NCBI RefSeq assembly: GCF_964355755.1
Contig: NC_092671.1
Location: forward strand, 38,643,304-38,707,303
Direction: 5' to 3'
Length of the DNA stretch: 64,000 nucleotides
DNA from: Antedon mediterranea
Taxonomy: Eukaryota > Echinodermata > Crinoidea > Comatulida > Antedonidae
Shown here: positions 13,301 to 21,402 of the stretch, in pieces
How the letters are laid out: each line of letters starts with the position of its first letter
Numbering within the stretch: position 1 is the stretch's first letter
Translations under genes and position numbers: made by a program
The notes under the pieces: generated by a model
Database searches by the model: none
What the model was told of the DNA's origin: nothing
The model's input: the letters and a program-made list of their open reading frames with translations, nothing else

Positions 13301-13426
13301 GTCATTTTCATTGTAATTAACTGGATTAAAGGTTATGTTAGAAATATCATTGTTGTTAGTAAGTTCAGAGTTCACATTAAAGTCATAAAAAGGAAGTAAG
13401 TGAAGATAATTAACATTCATTAACAA
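10328..13426 (-). CDS. LINE ORF2: endonuclease plus reverse transcriptase
   Basis: This 1,032-residue ORF encodes the enzyme for target-primed reverse transcription. An exonuclease-endonuclease-phosphatase domain begins near residue 87 (HLNIRS), with ISETWL near 117, GDFNIDL near 225 and SDHLPIF near 292 carrying the usual metal-binding and catalytic D, N and H residues. The reverse transcriptase follows, with YRPISLL, FIDLSKAFD (motif A, near 666), GVPQGSVLGPL (near 723) and FADD (catalytic motif C, residues 755-758). The arrangement matches CR1/Jockey-group LINEs. No RNase H domain is seen. The frame is unbroken and the catalytic motifs are intact. The start ATG is the first in the frame; initiation could be by reinitiation after ORF1, whose stop lies about 185 bases upstream. 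Confidence 0.95.
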   Translation of the reverse strand: MLMNVNYLHLLPFYDFNVNSELTNNNDISNITFNPVNYNENDKYDESFDQLINNLNSQSVTLDECSFYDYSQFNSKFNTSFNTKLSLLHLNIRSITHKVNDLECLLNSINNKFSIIGISETWLNENSPIPFINNYSFFASNRSNNQIGGGVAFFIRNDISITIRNDLKLPDDFSESLFVEIENSKTKNDIIGIIYRAPCGGLDSFTKSVDNVLTQINNENKNCHLMGDFNIDLLKFHNHKLTNTYLNTLISHSFFPTISKPTRITSTSATLIDHFYSKQSNYKIVAGVLLNDISDHLPIFQFIDQEINDQNLDDNSANYSFRINDLNALSIDLEGEDWSMIFDCDPRLSFDIFIEKFTNIHSRHLVKSSIKSNKTFKQPWMSSALLKCSSRKHKLYNKYMHTRSNNDKLNYTKYNNIFTNLCRTAKKNYYTSQFDRYKGNLKNTWLVINSVLNKGNNNNKHPNLIKDGDNIYKTQKEICESFNNYFSTIGPNLINSMPTNITDPLSYLHSAFANSFYISPVSIDDVNLTIYNLNSNKGSGSDGITARVLKSISPLIIHQLTHCINSSFLSGTFPTHLKLAKVVPIFKKGERSQLSNYRPISLLSVFSKIIEKLMYSKLSDYLTKFDILNKRQYGFRKNHSTSHAVLDLINNITNSFESKENLLSLFIDLSKAFDVINHDNLIKKLECYGIRGISLNWFNSYLKDRKQYVALGSCTSSTMDITCGVPQGSVLGPLLFLIYVNDLANVSNKLQVISFADDTTLFYSNSNIDLLFTTFNDELTKFCDWFISNKLLINTLKTNYLIFHNSQRKLKVDDLNILLGGIQIERKTETLFLGVYIHENLKWTSHQNYVSKKISRSISIINRLKHFFPLNILISLYNTLVLPYFQYCNIIWAADYSSNIARLTKLQKRAARIITFSPYRTSSEPLFKRLGILKLTDIHNVQVASFMFNYFKNQLPISMIDMLCKRTKFHNYNLRTSHLNIPFARLTKTKFFITISGPNLWNHIPPNIKTSISLFTFRKKLKNHYISKYYTA

Positions 13427-13610
13427 TAGCTGCGTATAGCGTTATCTAAAAAAGAAATACAGCAATAAGCATGCATGAGACTGTATACATTAATACATAA
13501 TTAATGAGAAGCAAAATAAACAATTCTTGAAATAAAAATATATTATAGGTAATATTTCGGTTGACGGTAAGTAGAGTCAAAGTAAAGTTAAATTATTGCG
13601 ACGACTAGAA

Positions 13611-14459
13611 TTACTCAGTAGCTACGGGGGCATGTGCTTCCTTGAGGTTCGGGTAGTATTTGGCAAGATGATCCATGTCGATGAATGTGCGAACATAACC
13701 ATTTGCATCTATGTAACGCAATTTGTCAAGGTGGAGCCAGGCCTTTACTTTGTTGGAATGCAGGTATTTCATCGATGAGTATAATGCCTTTCTTCTACTT
13801 ATCACTCTGCTGGTAAAATCATTATTTACGTAGATGTTATTATCTTTAAATTTAGGTCTCACTTTTGGAGCTGCCTTGCGTACTCTTTCTTTGGTGGAAT
13901 ATCTGAGAAAGTATGCAACAAGTGGTCTCGGTTTATCCCTGGTGGTATTACGTGGTCCAACTCGATGGGCTCGTTGTATATCATCATTAGCGATTTTGAT
14001 GCCGGTGGTATTGGAAATAAATGAGGAAAGGAAATTAACAGTACCTTCACTATCCTCCGCTTGTTCGGGTATGCCAGTAAACCTCAGATTGTTACGGCGT
14101 TGACGTCCTTCTAGGTTGTCGATTTTGTCGCGTATCTCTTCTATGCATTCCGTAGTGGATTGCTGCGTATCCTCGGCAATATCCTTCAGCTTAACATCCA
14201 TGAAATCAGAATTTTCCTGCATATCGGCGTGCAAATTCCTCAGTTCTTTTTGTAAACCGGTGATTTCAAGATTGAGGATGGTAATGTCTTTTTCCAAGGA
14301 GACAATCTTGGTGACTGCGTCGCATAATGTAGATTTAATATCAGCAATGGTTTTGCAGCCCATGATTGACTTGATGAGAGTCGACAGCCAGGTGTTCGGT
14401 TCAGCGGCGCTAATATTTAAATTAGAAATATTTGGCTCTTTGTTTTCCACGTTGGCCAT
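13611..14459 (-). CDS. LINE ORF1: coiled-coil RNA-binding protein
   Basis: This 282-residue ORF lies upstream of ORF2 in the same element. Residues about 45-118 have heptad-like leucine and isoleucine spacing, as in a trimerising coiled coil. A segment starting RRNNLRFTGIPE (residues 121-132) opens an RNA-recognition-like domain like that of L1 ORF1p (Transposase_22 family), and the basic C-terminal part (KAAPKVRPKFKDNN and on) fits the single-strand nucleic-acid-binding C-terminal domain. By analogy it coats the LINE RNA as a nucleic-acid chaperone. It is slightly shorter than mammalian L1 ORF1p. L1-type ORF1 paired with a CR1-type ORF2 is known in several invertebrate lineages. Confidence 0.88.
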   Translation of the reverse strand: MANVENKEPNISNLNISAAEPNTWLSTLIKSIMGCKTIADIKSTLCDAVTKIVSLEKDITILNLEITGLQKELRNLHADMQENSDFMDVKLKDIAEDTQQSTTECIEEIRDKIDNLEGRQRRNNLRFTGIPEQAEDSEGTVNFLSSFISNTTGIKIANDDIQRAHRVGPRNTTRDKPRPLVAYFLRYSTKERVRKAAPKVRPKFKDNNIYVNNDFTSRVISRRKALYSSMKYLHSNKVKAWLHLDKLRYIDANGYVRTFIDMDHLAKYYPNLKEAHAPVATE

Positions 14460-14602
14460 TGTAGATGTTTAGTTAGAATAAATAACAAAAGTGTACCTAT
14501 ATTTAATGCAACCGATACGTTCACTATCCAGGTAGGTATACAGGTCTCATGCAGTTAGTAGCTTATCCTTGCAACATGCTATCACAGGTAAGCGAGTACT
14601 GT

Positions 14603-15375
14603 GTTATATTGGTACGTTATCAAGACGTAAAAATGTTACGTTAATGAATAACATATAAACTACGTTATTATAATACGTTTTTATAACTTTATTATTACAT
14701 CTTAAATTAACGTTAGTTTATAGTTTGTATTTTACGTTCGTATAACGTATTTCTGAACGTTTGTCTAGAACGTTGTATAAATGTTATATTGATACGTTAT
14801 CAAGACGTAAAAATGTTACGTTAATGAATAACATATAAACTACGTTATTATAATACGTTTTTATAACATTATTATTACATCTTAAATTAACGTTAGTTTA
14901 TAGTTTGTATTTTACGTTCGTATAACGTATTTCTGAACGTTTCTCTTGAACGTTGTTTAAATGTTATATTGGTACGTTATCAAGACGTAAAAATGTTACG
15001 TTAATGAATAACATAAAAACTACGTTATTATAATACGTTTTTATAACATTATTATTACATCTTAAGTTAACGTTATTTTATAGTTTGTATTTTACGTTTT
15101 TATAACGTATTTTTCAAACGTTAGGTCTGAACGTAATATAATTGTCACATGTAAACGTTATTAAAACGTGAATATGTTACGTTACTATACAACAATAATC
15201 AAACGTTTCTCAATTACGTAAATAAAACGTTGTGAAAACGTTTTTGTAATAACGTAATTTTATTCACATTATGTAACGTTTTAATGACGTTGTGACAATG
15301 TACTTTTGTAACGTTATTATCGAAAACCAAACTATAACGTTCGCGAATGTTGTCATAACGTTATGTGTTTGCTGG
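14603..15375. repeat. 180 bp satellite array, right part
   Basis: Three regular monomers (word TGTTACGTTAATGAATAAC near 14,631, 14,811 and 14,991) continue the array interrupted by the LINE. From about 15,110 the monomers decay into AACGTT-rich non-periodic sequence that stops at GTTTGCTGGGT near 15,375. That abrupt end may be the terminus of a larger repeat or transposon that carries the array. Confidence 0.9.
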
Positions 15376-15377
15376 GT

Positions 15378-15700
15378 GATTGGTTCAATGTTTAACATGT
15401 TTATTATGATGTCGGTGATTGCGCTGCAAGGTGGTAATTATAATGTGTCTGGTTCTTACAAAAGGCGCGATCCTCGTACAAAACCTAGCTCTGTCTACAC
15501 TTTTGACAATAAAAGTTAGTGTGATGTGCCCAATTATGGTAGTGATATGCCCCAATATGGTACTGATTGGTTCAATGTTTAACATGTTTATTATGATGTT
15601 GGTGACTGCGCTGCAAGCTAGGTGGTAATTATAATGTCTCTGGTTTTTACGAAAGGCGCGACCCTGCGTACAAAACCTTCTAGCTCTGTCTACGCTATCC
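15378..15700. repeat. 187 bp direct duplication carrying MITE halves
   Basis: The sequence starting GATTGGTTCAATG at 15,378 repeats at 15,565 with few differences. Each copy runs into the left half of a family-1 MITE (CTAGCTCTGTCTAC near 15,485 and 15,680). Confidence 0.88.
15485..15565. mobile_element. Family-1 MITE, left part only
   Basis: It starts at CTAGCTCTGTCTACAC and includes GTGATGTGCCC and GGTAGTGATATG, then ends at the border of the 187 bp duplication. Its right half is missing. Confidence 0.75.
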
Positions 15701-15832
15701 AAACTTAATTATTTGAAAACAAAAGTGTGATATGTGCCCATGGTAGTGATATGCCTAAATATAGTAGTGATCATGTCCATTAATGGGCACATTTTTTTGT
15801 CACACAAAGTTTGATTGTGTAGAGGGGTTTGC
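15680..15832. mobile_element. Family-1 MITE copy
   Basis: Both ends are present: AGCTCTGTCTACGCTATC at the left and AAAGTTTGATTGTGTAGA at the right, with the GTGCCCATGGTAGTGATATG core between. It lies about 90 bases before the first visible MSMO1 exon. Confidence 0.82.
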
Positions 15833-15921
15833 TCATCAAATCGGATAAAGTCAAAAGTATCATTTACTACTATTGTCATTTTCATGTTTGATTTGCATAT
15901 TTTCTATTTCTTTCTACCCAG

Positions 15922-17708
15922 AGACCAGAAGGGTTTGATTCACAATGGAGGTGTTTCAAACTTCTAATGTTCAACCATTTTGTCATTCAAGCACCCCTCA
16001 TTTTTGCTATTCATATATACACCATGGTGTTTGACATCGGATACGATTACCAGTCAATGCCAACATGGTATAGTTATTATATAATTTTTCTATTTTTTAT
16101 TTTTATTTTTTCCAATCAGCATATAAAATAGTTAAATACTTTATTATGCCGCATGTGCATGTAAAATAAACAATTAAATAAAGAGTTATGATCCTTCAAA
16201 ACTGCTTTAAAAGATATATGTCCCACAATAAAATCAAAATCATTTCACTTATATAAAGACAAAAGGAACGGTTAAAAAAACGTTCTCTGACAGATAATTT
16301 AAATATTTTTTGTCTTAAATTACATTTTATTCAGGCATTTATTTTTTTTTCTCTAGTTTTTGGTCAAAGTGAATAACTATTAGGTGACATTAAAATGGCA
16401 TATTAAAAAAAAATTGTAAAAAAAAAAATTTTTAGGGGGACAATATATCTTTAAGTGTTATTGTTTTTAAATAATTTCTCTCAAACGTCAGAATAACTTT
16501 CGTGGAACTTTTGCCTCAAGCATTCTTATGTATAGTTTAACAATCAATAGACGAAAGTTCTTTTATTATGCTTTATGAGGGACGGAACAAAATTATTTCA
16601 ACTTCCGTTCGGCCTATAATTAATTCTCTTTTTAGGTACTCTCTGCTTCTCCAGTTGTATGCATGTCTGATCCTGGAAGATACTTGGCATTACTTCTTAC
16701 ATCGTGCGCTCCATCACAAATCCGTTTACAAACACGTACACAAAGTTCATCACAATTTCCAGGTAAGTTTTATGATTCAAAGACTAATTTCAACAAAAGA
16801 AAGAGGCTATCATTGGGCTAACGCAGTAGGTCTACAGTTGATACGTGACTGAAAACTTTGTCCGTAACACAATGAAGATATACCATTACACCAATTAATG
16901 TTTTCTGTAATTGTTTATTTTGTAGGCTCCGTTTGGAATGGTTGCTGAATATGCCCATCCTGTTGAGACTGTAGGTAGGTATTGAAATCAGAGCAGCGTG
17001 AGGGAAAGACATTTAAGTCATGTCTTTTTTATTCTCAGCATCATGTATTATGGGGATTTGTTTGATATTTATATTATTATTATGTATAGTTTTTTATTTG
17101 TTTTATAAATTTTAACTTGTACTCTATACAAACAATTAATGTGTTTCTCTCTGTAAATTTTAAGCTGGGACTCCTGGCTTGTGAGGCCTAGAGCTTCATT
17201 GTCTTTGTAGTAGACCCAGACGTTTTTTGTCGAAATAAAAGAGAGAGAAAGAGGTATGTGTCCCCGTTGTGCCTTGTGAATGAATTGATATAAGAAATTT
17301 GATATTTTTTCCCTTTAAAGTTCTTGGATTTGGCTTTTTCATCGGACCGCTACTGTTCTGTACTCATCTCATCTTACTCTGGACGTGGGTCGGAGTTCGT
17401 CTATTGGAAACCATCGACGTTCACAGTGGCTATAACTTTAAATGGAACCCTCTTCATTTGTTGCCATTTTATGGAGGTACTTCAAAATATAAAAAAAATG
17501 TTCATTTTTTTTCAGCCAACGAATTGTTATCTACTGTATTTAACCATGATTTGTTTGTTGTCCAATAGGAGCCGAGTATCATGATTTCCATCACATGAAT
17601 TTCCATGGTAACTACGCACCGACGTTTACCTGGTGGGACAGGATTTGTGGTACGCATGTGCCGTACCAGGAGCACAAGAAGAACAAATTAGCCAATAAAC
17701 AGAATTAG
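15922..17708 (+). CDS. Methylsterol monooxygenase 1-like (C4-methyl sterol oxidase), 3' exons
   Basis: Five exons join in frame: 15,922-16,067, 16,636-16,762, 16,926-16,974, 17,321-17,476 and 17,569-17,708 (stop TAG), each with AG/GT borders. They encode 205 residues that align with roughly residue 87 to the end of human MSMO1. The family is an ER-membrane diiron enzyme that oxidises the 4-alpha-methyl group of sterols with O2, NAD(P)H and cytochrome b5. The histidine boxes are intact: HYFLH in exon 2, HKVHH in exon 2 and HDFHH in exon 5. Hydrophobic stretches lie in exons 1 and 4. The ~85 N-terminal residues are not visible. Upstream lie MITEs, satellite and the LINE, so the first exons are either far upstream or lost. 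The ATG at 15,944 is out of frame. A likely poly(A) signal is at 17,760. Confidence 0.93.
16340..16456. mobile_element. Family-2 MITE, partial, in MSMO1 intron 1
   Basis: It contains GGTCAAAGTGAATAACTA, then TAAAATGGCATATT and a terminal GGGGGACAATATATCTTTAA. The same words occur in reverse at 57,801 and, in part, at 19,166, 36,663 and 60,990. Confidence 0.75.
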
Positions 17709-17759
17709 TGCATTTTATAATTTAGTGCAATTTAAACTACAGGTTATGTTATGCAAGCC

Positions 17760-17765
17760 AATAAA
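17760..17765 (+). terminator. Candidate poly(A) signal of the MSMO1-like gene
   Basis: AATAAA lies 52 bases after the stop codon. Other AATAAA words follow further downstream (about 17,963), so the used site is uncertain. Confidence 0.5.
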
Positions 17766-18328
17766 CCACTGCTAAGTGTTATGTATAACAGTTTGGGATC
17801 ACTTTAATAATCAATTTCAAAACCAGTGCAATGTTATTAGTAATTGATTTAAGATCCAATCAGTGCAAAGTACTTAGTAATCGATTTAAGGGCCAATCAG
17901 TGCAAAGTACGTTTGTTGAAATAAGTTCACTGAACTGAACTGAAACTATGTTAATAATTAACAATAAATAGGAGAGAACTTGCACGTTTAACGTTTACTA
18001 GAGACAATTAAATTAAGTCAATCAAGATAATTTATGCTGGGATACCATTATTATCGGTGATATTATGCTTTAACAAGTTGTATTGTATTTTATAATGAAA
18101 CAAGATTGAATATGTTGATTAAATGTGAGAAATGCAGTAGCGATTTTGACGATCCTTTTTCTATAAACAATATATGGACTCGTGGAACAATCACATAACA
18201 TATAAACATTATTATACATCATTTTGGAGTATATTTATTTCTAAATATCCAATAGGTTCAGTAAAAATACATTTTAGGATGATAACCTAATATTTGGTGT
18301 ACAAGGTTCCAAAGCTTCTAATATTCTA

Positions 18329-18452
18329 AAAACTCCGTCTACATTATTAAATAAAAAAAGTGTGATGTGCCCAAATATGGTAGTGATATGACATCATGAT
18401 GTCCATATATGGGCATATTACATAAAGTTTGATAGTGTAGACAGAGCTTTAT
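18329..18452. mobile_element. Family-1 MITE copy
   Basis: A decayed left end (CTCCGTCTACATTATTAAAT) precedes a well-kept core and right end (TTTGATAGTGTAGACAGAGC). Confidence 0.82.
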
Positions 18453-18770
18453 AGCATTCCATAAGCCCTATATAATGGGCATATAGTTTAACAATTTATT
18501 ACACATAAATATGTAATATTAATACTACTTCTTACTACTAACATAATTTGCACCAGCCATCCAAACAAACAGTATTTTGTTACCAACAAATAAAAACAGA
18601 CGTCATCTTCAATAAATTCATTGAAACGGTGTTTCAAAAAAATAATTTTCCCCATAATAATAGTTACCCATGATAACATAAATATTCAATTTCTTAATAA
18701 TTTTAATAAACAATTACAGTATAACAATATAAATATATATTATATTAACCTTCTATCACATTTGTACCCT

Positions 18771-18923
18771 TAAGCTCTGTCTACACTATCAAACTTTAAG
18801 TAATGTGCCCATATATGGACATCATGATGTCCTATCACTTCCGTGTTTGGGCATATAACTACCATATTTGGGCACATCACACTTTTTTGTCAAACTAGTT
18901 TGATAGTGTAGACAGAGCTTTAA
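18771..18923. mobile_element. Family-1 MITE copy
   Basis: A full copy, with TAAGCTCTGTCTACACTATC at the left and its complement at the right. Reading left to right it is in the opposite orientation to the copy at 18,329. It lies 3' of the V-ATPase F gene, possibly in its 3' UTR. Confidence 0.88.
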
Positions 18924-19041
18924 AGAACACAATAATTAACACCACTAAGTAGGCCTATACATTCTCATAATCGAACATATTGGGTGATAGGTGTCACATC
19001 CACTGTTGATTGTTGATACAGCAACCTTACATTCTGTAAGA

Positions 19042-20431
19042 TTACCTGAAATCATCGCTACTAAACATACCCTACAAAAAAAAAACAATTTAAAGGTTAT
19101 GAATATTGTTTTGAAACTTATCTTTTGTATGGATTATTAAGGGCAAAAAGTGGCAAAACAAAACGCAAGATTTAAAGATGTATTGTCCCCCTGAAAAAAT
19201 AATTCTTCAAATTCTTTTTGGATGAATATGCCATTTCAATATCACATAATAGTTAAAAAGTGGATAGAAAAAAAAAAAAACTGTATTTACCTGCAAAAAT
19301 GTAAATTAAAGCAAAAAATAGTCAAATTGGCTGCCAGCCAATTGTTTTTTGGTTGAATGAAACCATTTATTTTGTCATTTTATAACAGAAAACAGTTCAT
19401 TTTTTTTTTTAACGGATGTGATTAACTTGATTTAAACTACAAAATAACCTATTCAAAGCCTGATTTAATTAATCTTTATTTTTCATGTTTTTTGGGAGAT
19501 AATACATTACTTTAAAATATAATTTACCTTAGCCCTTCTTAAAATGGAGTCTTTACTTGGATCATATGGACTATCTTTAGAAGGTATCTCAAGTACTGCT
19601 GGAATTGGTTCTGTGTGGTTGTCAATTGCATGTCGTATTAGCTCAGCAAAATTCTGATTTATTAAGATAATTGCTATGTCCTGACGGGCAAGAAACGTCT
19701 TGAAACAGTCTTCAATTTCACTTACACTTGTATCTGAAAGTAATTGAAATTTATTATTATTATTATAATTATTATTCAACTTCAAACAAACAATCAATAA
19801 TAAAAAAAGACATTCACGTACCCTTTTCAATGACTTTGAAATTTGGTTGTCTGCTTTTGTTCATTTCACCAATTCCACCAAGTAGAAAACCAGTGCAGGT
19901 GTCCTGAAAGTAAATATTTATTTTGATAAATTTAATTAAATATCAAATTAACTAAATACATTTGAAAAAAATAGTACATCATCAAATTATTGAAAAAGAA
20001 ACTAACTTACTAAGTTCCCAGTATTAAATATTTAGTAATATTTAATAATATTTTAAAATATAAAAAAATTATCTAAATAATATTAATAATATCATTAAAA
20101 ACATATTTTAGCCTTTATTTCAACGTTTATAATTAATATTTAATATACATTTAGTTTTTTATTTAAAAAAACAAAACTGCATGTTAGTCTAGGCCTAGCG
20201 AACAAACTGCAGGGCCCAGGTACGAGAGACCTGCTGGCACCCTCTCCTTTCTGCTGGCGTGGAGAAAAGTTACGGGTACGTCGTCGTCGTGGGCCTAGGT
20301 TTCTAGTCAATAATAAAAATCCAAAGCATCTAGTACTGATATAACATTAGGAAATATGTGGTACAATATATAACGCTTACTTCATCTCCAATTACGGCAA
20401 GTAAACGTCCTTTTTGTGATGAATGCGCCAT
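19042..20431 (-). CDS. ATP6V1F: V-type proton ATPase subunit F
   Basis: Four exons on the minus strand: 20,381-20,431 (ATG at 20,429-20,431), 19,822-19,903, 19,528-19,733 and 19,042-19,071. Together they encode 122 residues (human 119). Exon 1 gives [10 protein letters not shown], exon 2 [10 protein letters not shown], exon 3 DIAIILINQ and [15 protein letters not shown], and the 10-codon last exon GMFSSDDFR plus stop, all hallmarks of the V1 subunit F family. Subunit F lies in the central stalk with subunit D and couples ATP hydrolysis in V1 to proton pumping through Vo in endosomes, lysosomes and other acidic organelles. Reading through the exon 3 donor would give a false C-terminus, so the tiny last exon matters. 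The gene is head to head with the TMUB-like gene. Confidence 0.96.
19166..19517. mobile_element. Family-2 element filling V-ATPase F intron 3
   Basis: The left end TTTAAAGATGTATTGTCCCC has a loose inverted counterpart at the right (GGGAGATAATACATTACTTTAAA, one gap). Internal sequence is shared with 36,663-36,903 (TTTACCTG..AAAATGTAA and CTACAAAATAACCTATTCAAAG). It makes up most of the 456 bp intron and ends only 10 bases before the exon 3 donor. Confidence 0.78.
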
Positions 20432-20833
20432 TATTTGTGTTTTTAGGAGGCCTAGGCTAGTGCAAATGTATTTTTTTTCGTCACCACCCCACCAACGATC
20501 ACAATATATCACGTGAATATAATTATAATATGAATTAAAACACACATTAATAAAAATAACTAAACAATTTAATTATTCTACAATAAAAATGTTTAATTTA
20601 ATTGAAATGCTAAAATATTATTTAAATTGCCAAAATTGAGTGCTATGTTCTCTATTCGCTGTTATAATAAACCTAAATCGAAGAATACAATTTATGTTTT
20701 TTACACTTCCGGGTCGTCTGCTAACATAACTTTTTAGAAATCAAATGAATCAGGTTATTTCAGCTTACCTTCCAACAAATGTACTGGTAAAAGATAATTA
20801 AAATACATTATTTTTCTATGAAATCCTGCCTTG
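20432..20833. promoter_or_regulatory. Shared promoter region of ATP6V1F (-) and TMUB-like (+)
   Basis: The two genes diverge from this interval. A palindromic E-box TCACGTGA lies at 20,509-20,516, about 78 bases upstream of the V-ATPase ATG. CACTTCCGGGT, an ETS-type site, lies at 20,704-20,714. A candidate non-coding first exon of the TMUB-like gene ends at 20,833 with a strong donor (GTAAGTAT), which would pair with the acceptor just before 21,394. These assignments are inferred from motif and layout. Confidence 0.6.
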
Positions 20834-21402
20834 GGTAAGTATTTATTTTCGAAAATAATGAATAAAATTGATGCAATTGTTTTAACTCTCCATTCATTCT
20901 CTCATTTTCCTCCTCCAGAAACATTTTTCAATATTGGCCAGCGTTAACTTCTCCACAACACAAAATGGTCTACCCACTCTCTCGTACCACCAGCTGTCAA
21001 CATCCCGCATCCTCTACAGATTCTTCTCTAAGCAGTTTAGCCTGTCAACTGGACTGACTAGCTTGGAGACTTAGTGAATATACTGTATATTGCTGGTCCT
21101 TTTCACTTCTAAATCTAATTATAATATTAATTATTATTAATAACATTAATAAATGTGATTAGTTAATAACTGTTAAATTAGGATGTTTTCCCCCAGCCAT
21201 TTTTTTGAACAAATTTATTAAATATTTTTGGCATACAAACTCTGAACATGCAGGCATGAAATTTAATGAAAGTGGCCAATAATTAAACCCAATGACAATG
21301 TACATTACATACAGACGTGTAAGTAAGTCTACTTCATAACGCGCCATATCATTATATTAAACGCAACGTTACTGTTTGTTTTCCATTACACAGGAATTAA
21401 AG

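Larger units (their letters stand above)
9825..14601 (-). mobile_element. Full-length CR1-clade LINE retrotransposon
   Basis: A ~4.78 kb element on the minus strand holds a short 5' leader (14,460-14,601), ORF1, ORF2 and a ~500 bp 3' region. The 3' end is a (TCTGAA)n repeat (reverse complement of 9,825-9,842), the kind of short terminal microsatellite that ends CR1/L2-type LINEs instead of poly(A). It lies inside the 180 bp satellite. Joining 9,824 to 14,603 restores the satellite monomer, so at most one base of target duplication is visible. Both ORFs are open throughout, so the copy looks young and possibly competent. Confidence 0.92.

Noticed and set aside
13834-14472. Plus-strand ORFs inside the LINE
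   Set aside because: They are antisense shadows of ORF1 with no recognisable content.
15944-15946. ATG as the start of a complete short MSMO1-like protein
   Set aside because: It is out of frame with the exon, whose reading frame is fixed by [13 protein letters not shown] and the downstream junctions.
21159-21347. 62-codon minus-strand ORF before TMUB
   Set aside because: It lies in the proposed TMUB 5' intron, has no similarity I recognise and no coding-like composition.
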